Assembly (NCBI GenBank): GCA_009885845.1
Contig: VFJW01000103.1
Location: forward strand, 1-64,000
Length of the DNA: 64,000 bases
DNA from: Geobacter sp.
GTDB lineage: Bacteria; Desulfobacterota; Desulfuromonadia; Geobacterales; Pseudopelobacteraceae
Reading direction: 5' to 3'
The notes under the pieces are model-generated. The model did not search any database. It had not been told where the DNA came from and was given only the letters and a program-made list of their open reading frames with translations. Shown here in pieces: positions 1-8,177 of the stretch; the first letter of the stretch is position 1, and the number at the start of each line of letters is the position of its first letter. Both the position numbers and the translations under genes were made by a program.

Positions 1-39
1 GCGGAGACCGGTATTGTGCTGCGGGAGCTGGGGGTTTGA
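1..39 (+). CDS. 3' end of an upstream gene (partial)
   Basis: Thirteen codons are open from the first base to a TGA at 37-39, reading AETGIVLRELGV. This could be the tail of a gene that lies mostly outside the window. It is too short to assign to a family, and an open frame of this length can occur by chance. Confidence 0.3.
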   Translation, partial: AETGIVLRELGV

Positions 40-59
40 CATTCGATATTCGAATGTCA
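37..59. repeat. perfect 10-3-10 inverted repeat
   Basis: TGACATTCGA (37-46) and TCGAATGTCA (50-59) are exact reverse complements around a TAT loop. The left arm starts on the possible stop codon of the upstream frame. The following sequence is only moderately T-rich, so it may be a weak terminator or part of an intergenic repeat rather than an operator. Confidence 0.5.
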
Positions 60-79
60 AATTTTGGATTTTGGATTTT

Positions 80-142
80 GAATGCTGAATGCTGAATGCT
101 GAATGCTGAATGCTGAATGCTGAATGCTGAATGCTGAATGCT
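80..142 (+). repeat. nine tandem copies of GAATGCT
   Basis: Nine exact, uninterrupted copies of the 7-mer GAATGCT run from 80 to 142, preceded by three imperfect GGATTTT-like units. The array ends about 16 bases before the proposed -35 of metY. A perfect heptamer array is prone to slippage, so copy number may differ between strains. Confidence 0.9.
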
Positions 143-158
143 GATAGCTGATTTGATC

Positions 159-187
159 TTGACTGATTTGCGTGGAAAAAGTATTGT
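159..187 (+). promoter_or_regulatory. sigma-70-type promoter for metY
   Basis: TTGACT at 159-164 and TATTGT at 182-187 are separated by 17 bases. They lie just downstream of the heptamer array and upstream of a strong AGGAGG ribosome site at 215-220. Consensus reading only; no transcript start is known. Confidence 0.5.
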
Positions 188-224
188 CCCGGAGTAAATA
201 TACATCATATTTTCAGGAGGAATT

Positions 225-1511
225 ATGTCAGATACCAATCATTCTTTTGAGACTCTTACCCTTCATGCCGGCCAGACACCTGACCCGACTACTCTCTCGC
301 GAGCCGTCCCTCTGTATCAGACGACCTCTTATGTATTCAAGAGTTCCGAGCATGCCGCCAATCTGTTCGGCCTGAAGGAATTCGGCAATATTTATACCCG
401 GCTGATGAACCCGACGACCGATGTTCTTGAGCAGCGCCTTGCTGCTCTGGACGGCGGTGTTGCCGCGCTGGCGGTTGCTTCGGGGCAGGCGGCGATCACC
501 TATGCGGTGCTTAATATCGCCAAGGCGGGTGACAATATCATTTCTACCAACTACCTCTACGGCGGTACCTATAACCTGTTCCATTATACGCTGCCGAAGC
601 TTGGCATTACGGTGAAGTTTGTCGATACCTCCAATCCGGAAAATGTCCGGAGAGCGATCGACGGCAATACCCGGCTGGTGTACAGCGAGTCGGTCGGTAA
701 TCCGAAAAACAACGTCGATGATTTTGAAGCGATTGCGGCGGTTGCCCATGAGGCCGGACTCCCCTATGTGGTCGATAATACGGTTACCACCCCCTATCTG
801 TTCAAGCCGCTTGAGCATGGCGCCGATATTGTCGTCTATTCGTTGACCAAATTTATCGGCGGCCACGGCACCAGTATTGGCGGCGCGGTTGTCGACGGCG
901 GAAAATTCCCCTGGAACAACGGTAAATTCCCCGAGTTTACCGATCCGGATCCTTCCTATCACGGCCTGAAATACTGGGACGCTCTGGGGAATATCTCGTA
1001 TATCATCAAGATGCGGGTATCCCTGCTTCGTGATATGGGCGCCTGTATCTCGCCGTTCAATTCACACCAGATCATCCTCGGCCTGGAGACCCTCCATGTG
1101 CGGATGGCGCGTCACGTTGAAAATGCCCGTACGGTAGCACGCTGGCTGGAAGCTCAGCCTGACGTTGTCTGGGTTAATTATCCGGGACTCGCCAGTCACA
1201 AGGATTACGCCCGGGCGCTCAGGTATCTTCCGAAAGGGGAGGGGGCCATCATCGGTTTCGGTATCAAGGGGGGAATGGAGGCCGGCAAGAAATTTATCGA
1301 TAATGTCAAGCTGCTGTCGCATCTGGCCAATATCGGTGATGCCAAATCGCTTGTAATCCACCCCGCTTCGACCACTCATCAGCAGTTGAATGCTGAAGAG
1401 CAGATCGCCTCAGGTGTGACCGCCGATTTTATCCGGCTTTCGATCGGGATCGAATGTGTGGACGACATAATTGCCGATATCGAACAGGCTCTGAAGGCGT
1501 CACAGAGCTGA
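225..1511 (+). CDS. metY: O-acetylhomoserine sulfhydrylase (MetY), PLP enzyme
   Basis: This is a Cys/Met-metabolism PLP-dependent enzyme of 428 residues, the usual length for the O-acetylhomoserine aminocarboxypropyltransferase branch. That branch makes homocysteine from O-acetylhomoserine and sulfide in the cytoplasm. The PLP lysine is K209 in [10 protein letters not shown], with the conserved substrate-side motifs YTRLMNPT near residue 57 and SGQAA near residue 87. The ATG at 225 follows a good AGGAGG site. It appears to be transcribed alone from the promoter at 159-187. The family is clear. The split between sulfhydrylase and gamma-synthase rests on length and overall similarity. Confidence 0.93.
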   Translation: MSDTNHSFETLTLHAGQTPDPTTLSRAVPLYQTTSYVFKSSEHAANLFGLKEFGNIYTRLMNPTTDVLEQRLAALDGGVAALAVASGQAAITYAVLNIAKAGDNIISTNYLYGGTYNLFHYTLPKLGITVKFVDTSNPENVRRAIDGNTRLVYSESVGNPKNNVDDFEAIAAVAHEAGLPYVVDNTVTTPYLFKPLEHGADIVVYSLTKFIGGHGTSIGGAVVDGGKFPWNNGKFPEFTDPDPSYHGLKYWDALGNISYIIKMRVSLLRDMGACISPFNSHQIILGLETLHVRMARHVENARTVARWLEAQPDVVWVNYPGLASHKDYARALRYLPKGEGAIIGFGIKGGMEAGKKFIDNVKLLSHLANIGDAKSLVIHPASTTHQQLNAEEQIASGVTADFIRLSIGIECVDDIIADIEQALKASQS

Positions 1512-1542
1512 GCCGGAACCAGCACAGTGCAAAATTTTTTTA

Positions 1543-1663
1543 ACAGGGATGAAGAGGATAAAAGGGATAACGTCAAGAAATAAAAAACAAAGCCTATTTG
1601 GGTTAAACCACAGAAAGTTTCGTGGTTTTAGGGTGTTATCCCTTTCATCCCTTGTATCCCTGT
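1543..1663. repeat. long imperfect inverted repeat downstream of metY
   Basis: The arms at 1543-1571 and 1635-1663 are about 29 bases each. They start with ACAGGGAT and end with ATCCCTGT and pair imperfectly. A smaller stem, AAACCAC (1605-1611) with GTGGTTT (1622-1628), sits between them. The arms consist of degenerate GGGATAA-like units. This resembles the dispersed intergenic inverted repeats of Geobacter-type genomes and encodes no protein. Confidence 0.7.
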
Positions 1664-1733
1664 AAATTGCTTTTAGTTTTGGTCTGTTGTTTCGATAGAG
1701 CCGGGTAGTTACAAATTAAATCGTATATCCGAC

Positions 1734-1763
1734 GGGCAACCCCTTGTGGTTGCCCATTTTTTT
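1734..1763 (+). terminator. Rho-independent terminator
   Basis: GGGCAACC (1734-1741) pairs perfectly with GGTTGCCC (1748-1755) around a 6-base loop and is followed by ATTTTTTT. It ends the metY region 58 bases before queD. It could in principle be the expression platform of a leader RNA for queD, but I see no preQ1 aptamer in front of it. Confidence 0.75.
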
Positions 1764-1821
1764 GTGTATTATCGTAAGATAGGTTAAATCCACTCATACC
1801 CGCTTAGAGGAGTTGTTCATA

Positions 1822-2190
1822 ATGTTTTTGCTGACGATCCGCACCAGTTTTGCCGCTGCCCATAACTTGAAAAATTATCAGGGTGATTGCGAAAATCTCC
1901 ATGGCCACAACTGGAAAGTCGATGTGGCGGTAACGGCTCGTGAATTGGATACGGCCGGCCTGGGTATTGATTTCAAGGTGTTAAAGCGTGAAGCGTGTGC
2001 GATAGTTAACGAACTTGATCACAAATATCTGAATGACAATCCGGCGTTCCGTGATATTTCGCCGTCGTCGGAGCATATTGCTAAATATCTGTATCAGCGC
2101 ATCTCTGCACGCCTGAATAACGACAATATCACCGTTGATTCCATCACGGTCTGGGAATCAGACAATGCTTCAGCGCGCTATTATGAGTGA
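1822..2190 (+). CDS. queD: 6-carboxytetrahydropterin synthase QueD
   Basis: This is a 122-residue 6-pyruvoyl-tetrahydropterin synthase-family enzyme, at the usual QueD length. It converts dihydroneopterin triphosphate to 6-carboxytetrahydropterin, the second step to the deazaguanine base of queuosine. Zinc-ligand histidines are visible in the early SFAAAHNL motif and in ENLHGHNW, with the catalytic cysteine just before the latter. LDHKYLND is the conserved mid-protein motif. The ATG at 1822 is preferred over an upstream TTG at 1813 because GAGGAG at 1807-1812 is correctly spaced for it. The end overlaps queE by 8 bases, so the two are probably translated together. Confidence 0.93.
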   Translation: MFLLTIRTSFAAAHNLKNYQGDCENLHGHNWKVDVAVTARELDTAGLGIDFKVLKREACAIVNELDHKYLNDNPAFRDISPSSEHIAKYLYQRISARLNNDNITVDSITVWESDNASARYYE

Positions 2191-2932
2191 TCCGGTATAT
2201 ATCAGTGAGCTGTTTTCGTCGATTCAGGGCGAAGGCATGCTGGCGGGGCGCCGGCAGATTTTCGTGCGTCTGATGGAATGCAATCTTGATTGCCGCTATT
2301 GCGACACCGATTTTGAAAAGTCAGATATCTGCCGGCTTGAATCAAAGCCCGGTTCGGGTGAGTTTATTACCTGTCCCCAGCCGGTGTCTCTGCATGCCAT
2401 CTCCTCGATTCTGGAGGAGTGGCGACTGCTGCTGCCGGGGGTGCACCATTCAATCAGTTTTACGGGGGGAGAGCCGCTGCTGTACGCGGATGCTCTTGCA
2501 GAATGGTTTCCGGAAATCAGGAAAATCCTGCCGATTCATCTTGAAACAAACGGTACCATGCACATTGCTCTCCGGAAGGTAAAAGAGTTCGTTGATTTTG
2601 TCAGTATGGATATGAAGCTTCCTTCGACCGCCGGTTGTACGGAACATCTCTGGGATCTGCATGCCCTTTTTCTGCAAGAGGCGTTTGGAAGTAATGTTTC
2701 TGTAAAAATCGTCGTGGGCGAACAAACGACTGCCGGCGAAATTCAGCAGGTATGTGATGTGATAACTTCTGTCGATCTGTCTCTGCCGCTTTTTATACAG
2801 CCGGTGACGCTGCCGGACGGTACTGTCGGCATCAGTGCCGCACACCTTCTGCATCTTCAGGGGCTGGCCTCGTCCCGCCTGTCTGATGTCCGGGTAATAC
2901 CGCAGATGCATAGACTGCTGGGCGCGCTTTGA
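2183..2932 (+). CDS. queE: 7-carboxy-7-deazaguanine synthase QueE (radical SAM)
   Basis: This radical-SAM enzyme of 249 residues makes the deazaguanine ring from 6-carboxytetrahydropterin, directly after QueD in queuosine precursor synthesis. The N-terminus ISELFSSIQGEG is characteristic of QueE. The 4Fe-4S cluster ligands are the CX3CX2C set in CNLDCRYC, and the SAM-binding FTGGEPLL motif follows. The start at ATG 2183 lies inside the end of queD. A TTG start for the next gene overlaps its stop codon. QueC and QueF are not in the window. Confidence 0.93.
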   Translation: MSDPVYISELFSSIQGEGMLAGRRQIFVRLMECNLDCRYCDTDFEKSDICRLESKPGSGEFITCPQPVSLHAISSILEEWRLLLPGVHHSISFTGGEPLLYADALAEWFPEIRKILPIHLETNGTMHIALRKVKEFVDFVSMDMKLPSTAGCTEHLWDLHALFLQEAFGSNVSVKIVVGEQTTAGEIQQVCDVITSVDLSLPLFIQPVTLPDGTVGISAAHLLHLQGLASSRLSDVRVIPQMHRLLGAL

Positions 2933-3306
2933 TAATTAATACGATTACTACCGATTCGGGACTCTGCGTGACGCTGGATGATCAGACCAGTCACTACTTC
3001 GGCGGTTATTTTCATGTTAAAGTCAAGGCCGGGTGCGATATCTCCTTGCTACCGGCCTATTTTGAGCATGCCGCCGAATTCAGCGCTGCCGTGGAAATGT
3101 TGGGAACGAGTGTACGCTTTGAAAAGGTTCTTGAAAAAATGGCGGTTCCCGAATACGAACTGGAATTGGTTCGCAGTCAGTTGATAGAGTCTTTTACAGA
3201 AACAACGAGAGCGTATCTCTCTTCCCCTGATTTTGCTCCCCGCTTTGTCCGCAACGAATATCGTACGTGTTTGAAAACCTCCCGCATGCGCAGTTTCCGG
3301 GAGTAA
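2929..3306 (+). CDS. conserved-looking protein of unknown function in the queuosine/rRNA cluster
   Basis: This 125-residue protein starts at a TTG that overlaps the queE TGA and ends two bases before the GTG proposed for the methyltransferase. That tight packing argues it is a real coupled gene. It is a soluble, mixed-charge protein with no signal peptide, membrane segment or metal motif. The N-terminus has a beta-strand-rich look (VTLDDQTSHYFGGYFHVKVK) and the C-terminal half looks helical. I do not recognise the family. Its position suggests a link to RNA modification, but that is inference only. Confidence 0.7.
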   Translation: MIINTITTDSGLCVTLDDQTSHYFGGYFHVKVKAGCDISLLPAYFEHAAEFSAAVEMLGTSVRFEKVLEKMAVPEYELELVRSQLIESFTETTRAYLSSPDFAPRFVRNEYRTCLKTSRMRSFRE

Positions 3307-3308
3307 AT

Positions 3309-4622
3309 GTGGCGTTACTGTGCGCAACAATTGATACGCTGGCTTTTGGCGGCAACGGTGTCTGCCGGATTGACGGCAAAGTATGTTTCGTGCCCTTCAG
3401 CTGTCCGGGCGATGAAGTCTCCCTGAGAATCACCGCGCAAAAAAAATCGTATTCCACGGCTGCTATAGTCGAAATTATTCAGCCTTCTCCTGTGCGGACC
3501 GTTCCTGTGTGCCCGGTTTTTGGCGAATGTGGCGGCTGTAACTGGCAGCATGTCAGCTATCCTGCCCAACTGGAGCACAAACACGCCATTCTGGCAGAAG
3601 CCCTTTGGCGCGGTGCGCGTGTTCCGGCAGAGCTGATCGGGAATGTTGTGCCCGCAGTGAATCAGTATGGTTATCGGAACCGGCTTCAGTTCAAGGTGTC
3701 TGCTGCCGATGGGACGCTTCGAATCGGCTTTTACCGGCAGGGTTCTCATCAGGTTGTTGATGCAAAGGGCGGATGTCCCATTGCGTCGCCGGTTATCAAT
3801 CAAGTGCTGAACCGGTGCCGGGAAGTACTCCGGTCATATCCTGAAGCGGCATCTGTCTCGCAGCTTGGTATTGATGCCGGTGACAGCGGGGTGGTGGTCA
3901 TTATACATCAAAGCGGAGCGGTCACTTCGCGTTGCAGGGACTATTTAATCGGCCGGAGGGCTGATTTCGGGCCATGTACGGGACTATTCCTTAAAACGGA
4001 CCGGCAGTCGTCCGGTGAAAAGCTATGGGGCTGTTCTGAGCTGACCTATACGATGAACCGGGCGGACTCTGATCAGGAACCGGTGGATCTTGCCTTCCCG
4101 CCCGGTGGATTTGTACAGGTGCACCAACTGCAGAATATGTCCATGCTGTCCGTTATCAGGCACCTCGGGGCTTTTACTGCTTCCGATCATCTTCTGGATC
4201 TGTTTTGCGGCAACGGTAATTTTTCGATTCCCCTGGCTGCCGAAGTTGCTTCAGTCGTCGGAATTGAAGGGAATGAGGATTCAATCCGGGCCGCTCTCGG
4301 TAACAGTGAACGCAACATGGTTGCAAATATTCAGTTTTTTTGTGATAATGTCGCATCCGCTCTGCGTCGCCTCATTGATCAGGGGCGAAGGTTTACGGTC
4401 GTTTTGCTTGATCCGCCCCGCTCCGGTGCCGGAGATGCTGTTGCCGATATTGCTCGTCTGCAGCCGGATAGAATCATCTATGTTTCATGCGATCCTGCAA
4501 CGCTTGCGCGGGATTGCGGATTACTGGCCGGGCACGGTTACCGCGTTGTCCGGTCCGTCCCGATCGACATGTTTCCGCAGACATATCATATTGAAAGCGT
4601 AACATTACTCAGCAAAATTTAA
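3309..4622 (+). CDS. rlmD: 23S rRNA m5U methyltransferase, RlmD/RumA type
   Basis: This SAM-dependent RNA uracil-5-methyltransferase has about 437 residues. It has an N-terminal TRAM RNA-binding domain (LAFGGNGVCRIDGK) and an iron-sulfur cysteine cluster CX5CX2C (CPVFGECGGC) with a further Cys in AKGGCPI. The C-terminal Rossmann methyltransferase has LLDLFCGNGNFSIPLA for SAM binding, the DPPRSG motif and the catalytic cysteine C394 in YVSCDPATLARD. The frame is open further upstream to 3267. GTG 3309 is preferred because it avoids overlapping the previous gene and lies behind a CGGGAG site. The exact target uridine (1939 or 747) cannot be read from sequence. Confidence 0.88.
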   Translation: MALLCATIDTLAFGGNGVCRIDGKVCFVPFSCPGDEVSLRITAQKKSYSTAAIVEIIQPSPVRTVPVCPVFGECGGCNWQHVSYPAQLEHKHAILAEALWRGARVPAELIGNVVPAVNQYGYRNRLQFKVSAADGTLRIGFYRQGSHQVVDAKGGCPIASPVINQVLNRCREVLRSYPEAASVSQLGIDAGDSGVVVIIHQSGAVTSRCRDYLIGRRADFGPCTGLFLKTDRQSSGEKLWGCSELTYTMNRADSDQEPVDLAFPPGGFVQVHQLQNMSMLSVIRHLGAFTASDHLLDLFCGNGNFSIPLAAEVASVVGIEGNEDSIRAALGNSERNMVANIQFFCDNVASALRRLIDQGRRFTVVLLDPPRSGAGDAVADIARLQPDRIIYVSCDPATLARDCGLLAGHGYRVVRSVPIDMFPQTYHIESVTLLSKI

Positions 4623-4637
4623 GTTAAAGGAGTTTTT

Positions 4638-5666
4638 TTGGGTTTTTTCAGCCGCTTGTTTTCAAAGACTCCAGCCGATTTATTGGCAAGGGGCGACAAA
4701 TATATGGAGTCGGACAGTTTTTTCGATGCCCGGACCTGCTATGAGGACGGTTTACAGCTCTGCTCCGGCGAAGACGTTGACGGTTCTCTGAGGGTTATGT
4801 TCTCCGGGAGAATTGATGAGGCCAACCGAAAGCTTGCCGAGCGCAATCTTCACGAAGCCGGGTGTGTCTGGTTACGGGGGGATGTTGACAAGGCTATAGA
4901 TCACCTTGAGCTAGTAAAAACACTGACTTATGATGCGATCTTACGGGAAAAGGCGGATACACTGCTGCTCGAATATTCCCGCTCGAACGATGTGTCGCCC
5001 CCGGGCAGACAACCCTCCGTTTCTTCATGCGCATCTTGTGCCGGTTCTTCCCACAGTGACTCCACTGAGAGTGTGTCTCCGGATGATTCCCTGCCGTCGC
5101 TTGAATATTATGAATTGCTAATCCAGCAACTGCCGGACGGTCAGTATCAGCGATATGCTGTATTAGGAGAGAGTTTTGCATGCGCGTACAACGCTGCCAG
5201 CCGGGATCTTCATCATGAAGCATTATCCGGCTTTGAAAGTTGTATCGGCACTCTGCCGCCGGATATCTATCAGTATGAAACGGGTAAAGTACTCCATCGT
5301 CTCGGGAATGATGATGAGGCGGAACAGCATCTTTGTACAGCAGTTCAGCTGAACCGCGGAAATTCGCTTGCCTGGATGAGCCTGGCGCTGCTGCAGCGGG
5401 AAGGTCTTCGTTTCCAGGATGCTTTGACGACAATCGAGACGATGGTTGCAGAACATATTCAGCCCGAACAGGCGCTGCTGCTACGAGCCGATATATTCGA
5501 AGCGACCGGGGATCACGAAGGCGCCGTTAATCAATATGTTGAGCTGCTGCATACTCCCTATGCACGCGCTGTCGCTGAAAAGTTGCATGGACTTCTTCTT
5601 GAGTGCGGTCGTCAGAATGATGCCGCGGTGATTTTTAAAAAATATCTTACCAAGTCCTGTCATTGA
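4638..5666 (+). CDS. TPR-repeat protein of unknown function
   Basis: This is a 342-residue soluble protein with a TTG start behind AAAGGAG. Helical repeats of tetratricopeptide type occur near residues 14-110 and 195-335, for example GKVLHRLGNDDEAEQHLCTA and MSLALLQREGLRFQDALTTI. A serine-rich low-complexity linker lies around residues 120-150. TPR arrays mediate protein-protein contacts; no catalytic domain is visible. It follows the methyltransferase by 15 bases and is probably in the same transcript. Partner and process are unknown. Confidence 0.8.
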   Translation: MGFFSRLFSKTPADLLARGDKYMESDSFFDARTCYEDGLQLCSGEDVDGSLRVMFSGRIDEANRKLAERNLHEAGCVWLRGDVDKAIDHLELVKTLTYDAILREKADTLLLEYSRSNDVSPPGRQPSVSSCASCAGSSHSDSTESVSPDDSLPSLEYYELLIQQLPDGQYQRYAVLGESFACAYNAASRDLHHEALSGFESCIGTLPPDIYQYETGKVLHRLGNDDEAEQHLCTAVQLNRGNSLAWMSLALLQREGLRFQDALTTIETMVAEHIQPEQALLLRADIFEATGDHEGAVNQYVELLHTPYARAVAEKLHGLLLECGRQNDAAVIFKKYLTKSCH

Positions 5667-5741
5667 TAGCTGCCTGGATATAGATTTTCTGTTTTCATTC
5701 GTTTTTTTATCAGCCAGTACGACTACGATTATGGAGGGGTT

Positions 5742-6017
5742 ATGAACAAATCAGAACTTATTGAACAGTTGGCTCTGAAAAAAGATTTACCGGTCAAGCG
5801 GGCTGAAGAGCTTGTCAATCTGATTTTCTCTTCTATGGGCGAGGCTATGGTGATGGGCGATCGCATTGAAATTCGAGGTCTGGGCAGCTTTGTTATCAAA
5901 GAATACGGAACATATACCGGGCGTAATCCAAAAACAGGAGCGCCGATCAAGGTAAGGCCAAAAAAGCTTCCTTTTTTTAAAGTTGGTAAAGAACTGAAAG
6001 AAATGGTGCTCGGGTAA
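5742..6017 (+). CDS. HU/IHF-family DNA-bending protein, IHF-beta-like
   Basis: This 91-residue histone-like protein matches the family length. The start MNKSELIEQLA, the body GDRIEIRGLGSFVIKEY and the DNA-arm region GRNPKTGAPIKV with the minor-groove-intercalating proline are all present. IEIRGLGSF followed by a YTGRNPKTG arm is closer to IHF-beta than to HU. It bends DNA in the nucleoid and at sigma-54 promoters. An AGGGG ribosome site precedes the ATG. Whether it works as a homodimer or pairs with IHF-alpha is not visible here. Confidence 0.88.
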   Translation: MNKSELIEQLALKKDLPVKRAEELVNLIFSSMGEAMVMGDRIEIRGLGSFVIKEYGTYTGRNPKTGAPIKVRPKKLPFFKVGKELKEMVLG

Positions 6018-6071
6018 TCAATATATGGATATATTTATTTTGCAGGTACAAACAGGTTTGCGGGGAACTTG

Positions 6072-7673
6072 GTGAACAATGTTATTATTGCACTCATCGT
6101 TCTGTGCCTGATTCCGGCCTGGGCCAATGCCAGTCCGGGTCAATCCGGTTCAAGCGGACTTCTCGCGGTTCCTTCCGCAGAGACTCTTGATGCCGGTAAT
6201 ATATGCGTCGGGACCTGGATGTGCTCTGCTCAGAACAGTAGTTTTTCACAAAAGAATTCTTTGATTATGCCCGTTGCAATTACTATGGGAATTGGTACGT
6301 TCTGGGAAGTATATGGAGCGTATCCCAATATTATATTTAATGGCGATGATGATGTGTCAGGCAGAGGTACAATGGACCTGGGAACAAAGCTGCGTTTTCT
6401 CGGCGGGCGTACGTCTGATTTCAAGATGGCTGTTGACCTGCTTTTTCAGCGGCATATCTCTGAAAGCAGAAAAATTGATGGTGCGACTGATACGTCTGCC
6501 AGATTGATAACATCCTATAACAAAAATGATTTCGGCATACATGTTTCCGCCGGTTATTTGCAGCCGGGCGCCGTTTCCGGGTTTAGCCTGGAATCGGAAT
6601 ATATTTTCGGCGGCGGTGTCGAGTACATGATCATGCCGCGCGTAAAGCTGCTCGGTGAAGTTACCGCCGGTACGAATAGGTATTCCATCGAAGATAGAGA
6701 CAAGAGTAACTCCGCGACGCTCCCCTGGATATCGGCAGGTCACAGCCTGGAAGCCTCTGTCGGAGTCCAGTATTTTCTTACTCCCCACCTTACTTTGAAT
6801 GCGTCTGTCGGAAAAGGTTTTGGTGCCAACGATGCTGATTCCAGATTCCTGTTCGGTATTAGTTCCTGCCAGGGAATCGGTACGTATGTCAAGCCGATTC
6901 CGACTGTCGGGCGGCGTGCTGCTGCAAAGGACAAAACCAGGGAAGCGCTGAAACCGTTAAAAATTATTCCGATTTCCAGCCTGCTGCTCAAGCCGTCGGC
7001 CCCTCTTATTGCACCTGTCAGCACACTTGAAGTTGAGGCGGATAATGAGGAAATACTTATAAAGCCGTATGGCCAGATAGCCATCTCCCCGCAGCAGGCT
7101 TCATCCAACCTCACATCACCGGTGATTCCGGTTGAAATCCAGGTGCAACCGAGTAATGAAGAAGTTACTCTGAAAACTGAGGATCGTGAGTCACGGGCCA
7201 TTGAATATACGTTAAAGCGGATTAGCGGTATTACGCAGCTCTACCGGATTGATGTCAAGGCACCTCAGGTTGCTCTTCCTTCGGATGTGATTCCTGAGCG
7301 GCTGATGGTGTACCGGAAATTTTTATTTCCTGACGTTATTTTCGAGTTTAATCAATCGACTCTCTCAAGCGCCGGTAAAAAAATGTTTTCAGAGGTTGCG
7401 GAGAAAATCAGGAAAGATGCCAAGTGGCTCTATGTTAAAATTGACGGACATACCGACAATATTGGTTCCTCTGCGTACAATTTTGAGCTGTCGTTAAAAC
7501 GTGCAATAGAGGCTGCCGGGTATCTTATAAGTCATGAAGGCATTGACCACACAAAAATTTTCATCGAGGGACGCGGGATGTCTGCACCGATAGCTGACAA
7601 CGCTACTGCCGTCGGGCGACGCAGTAATCGTCGCACTGAAATTTTGCTTCTGGTCGCCAAGGAAGTGCAGTGA
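6072..7673 (+). CDS. OmpA-family outer-membrane protein with beta-barrel-like N-terminal region
   Basis: This 533-residue exported protein has the signal peptide VNNVIIALIVLCLIPAWANA with predicted cleavage after ANA. Residues about 25-280 have alternating, glycine-rich strands resembling an outer-membrane barrel. A linker of about 120 residues rich in Pro, Ser and Glu follows. The C-terminal 120 residues are an OmpA peptidoglycan-binding domain: FEFNQSTLSSAG, then KIDGHTDNIGSS, then GRRSNRRTEI. It likely links the outer membrane to the cell wall. GTG 6072 or the adjacent TTG 6069 could start it. The next gene begins one base after the stop. Confidence 0.85.
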   Translation: MNNVIIALIVLCLIPAWANASPGQSGSSGLLAVPSAETLDAGNICVGTWMCSAQNSSFSQKNSLIMPVAITMGIGTFWEVYGAYPNIIFNGDDDVSGRGTMDLGTKLRFLGGRTSDFKMAVDLLFQRHISESRKIDGATDTSARLITSYNKNDFGIHVSAGYLQPGAVSGFSLESEYIFGGGVEYMIMPRVKLLGEVTAGTNRYSIEDRDKSNSATLPWISAGHSLEASVGVQYFLTPHLTLNASVGKGFGANDADSRFLFGISSCQGIGTYVKPIPTVGRRAAAKDKTREALKPLKIIPISSLLLKPSAPLIAPVSTLEVEADNEEILIKPYGQIAISPQQASSNLTSPVIPVEIQVQPSNEEVTLKTEDRESRAIEYTLKRISGITQLYRIDVKAPQVALPSDVIPERLMVYRKFLFPDVIFEFNQSTLSSAGKKMFSEVAEKIRKDAKWLYVKIDGHTDNIGSSAYNFELSLKRAIEAAGYLISHEGIDHTKIFIEGRGMSAPIADNATAVGRRSNRRTEILLLVAKEVQ

Positions 7674-7674
7674 T

Positions 7675-8124
7675 ATGAAATTGCGCGGCTATTTGAATAG
7701 AATTATTACCGGATGTGCAATTCTTCTCTTGCATGGATATGCGCAGGCACGTGAACTGAAGCCTGATGTCGGTACAACCCTGGCTGTGGTTCCGGTTAAA
7801 AACGACACTATCGATCAAAAAGTGTATCGACAGTTTGATCGGCTTGTTCCCGCGTTGAGAAAAATCTCAAAAAATAAAATTGTAAAGCTTGAGTATCGGT
7901 GTTTTGGGGAAATTAACCGGCAGCAGGACGTTGAACGCGCGTATATGCTCGCTGCCAGGATAGGAAAATATTTGCGGGTACAGCATAAACTTGATCTGGA
8001 CCTCTGGATTGCAATCAATATGCTTCCCCCGGCAAAAAAAACTTCGTCCGTACTGACGATGGCTGTTTTTCCTGACAAAATCAGAAAGCTTGACGCGGAA
8101 CTTGTTCAGCCGTCATCGAATTAA
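7675..8124 (+). CDS. small exported protein of unknown function
   Basis: This 149-residue protein has a signal-peptide-like N-terminus (RIITGCAILLLHGYAQA, cleavage near residue 26). The rest is hydrophilic and lysine-rich with no recognised domain. The start lies one base after the OmpA-family stop, so the two are almost certainly co-transcribed, and it may assist that protein in the periplasm. A cysteine within the hydrophobic segment does not sit in a good lipobox. Confidence 0.7.
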   Translation: MKLRGYLNRIITGCAILLLHGYAQARELKPDVGTTLAVVPVKNDTIDQKVYRQFDRLVPALRKISKNKIVKLEYRCFGEINRQQDVERAYMLAARIGKYLRVQHKLDLDLWIAINMLPPAKKTSSVLTMAVFPDKIRKLDAELVQPSSN

Positions 8125-8177
8125 CATCAATTTATGCGTTGCCTGATATCCGGTATACGTGCGCTACGGAGGCAGTT

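Noticed and set aside
80-142. coding role for the heptamer array
   Set aside because: No frame through the repeat has a start and ribosome site leading into metY. The metY start at 225 has its own strong site.
228-962. 244-codon minus-strand open frame inside metY
   Set aside because: It is the antisense shadow of a strongly conserved enzyme gene. It is rich in Arg, Ile and Gly with no recognisable domain and has no ribosome site.
1734-1763. preQ1 riboswitch before queD
   Set aside because: Only a terminator hairpin is present. No preQ1-I or preQ1-II aptamer consensus could be found in 1664-1821.
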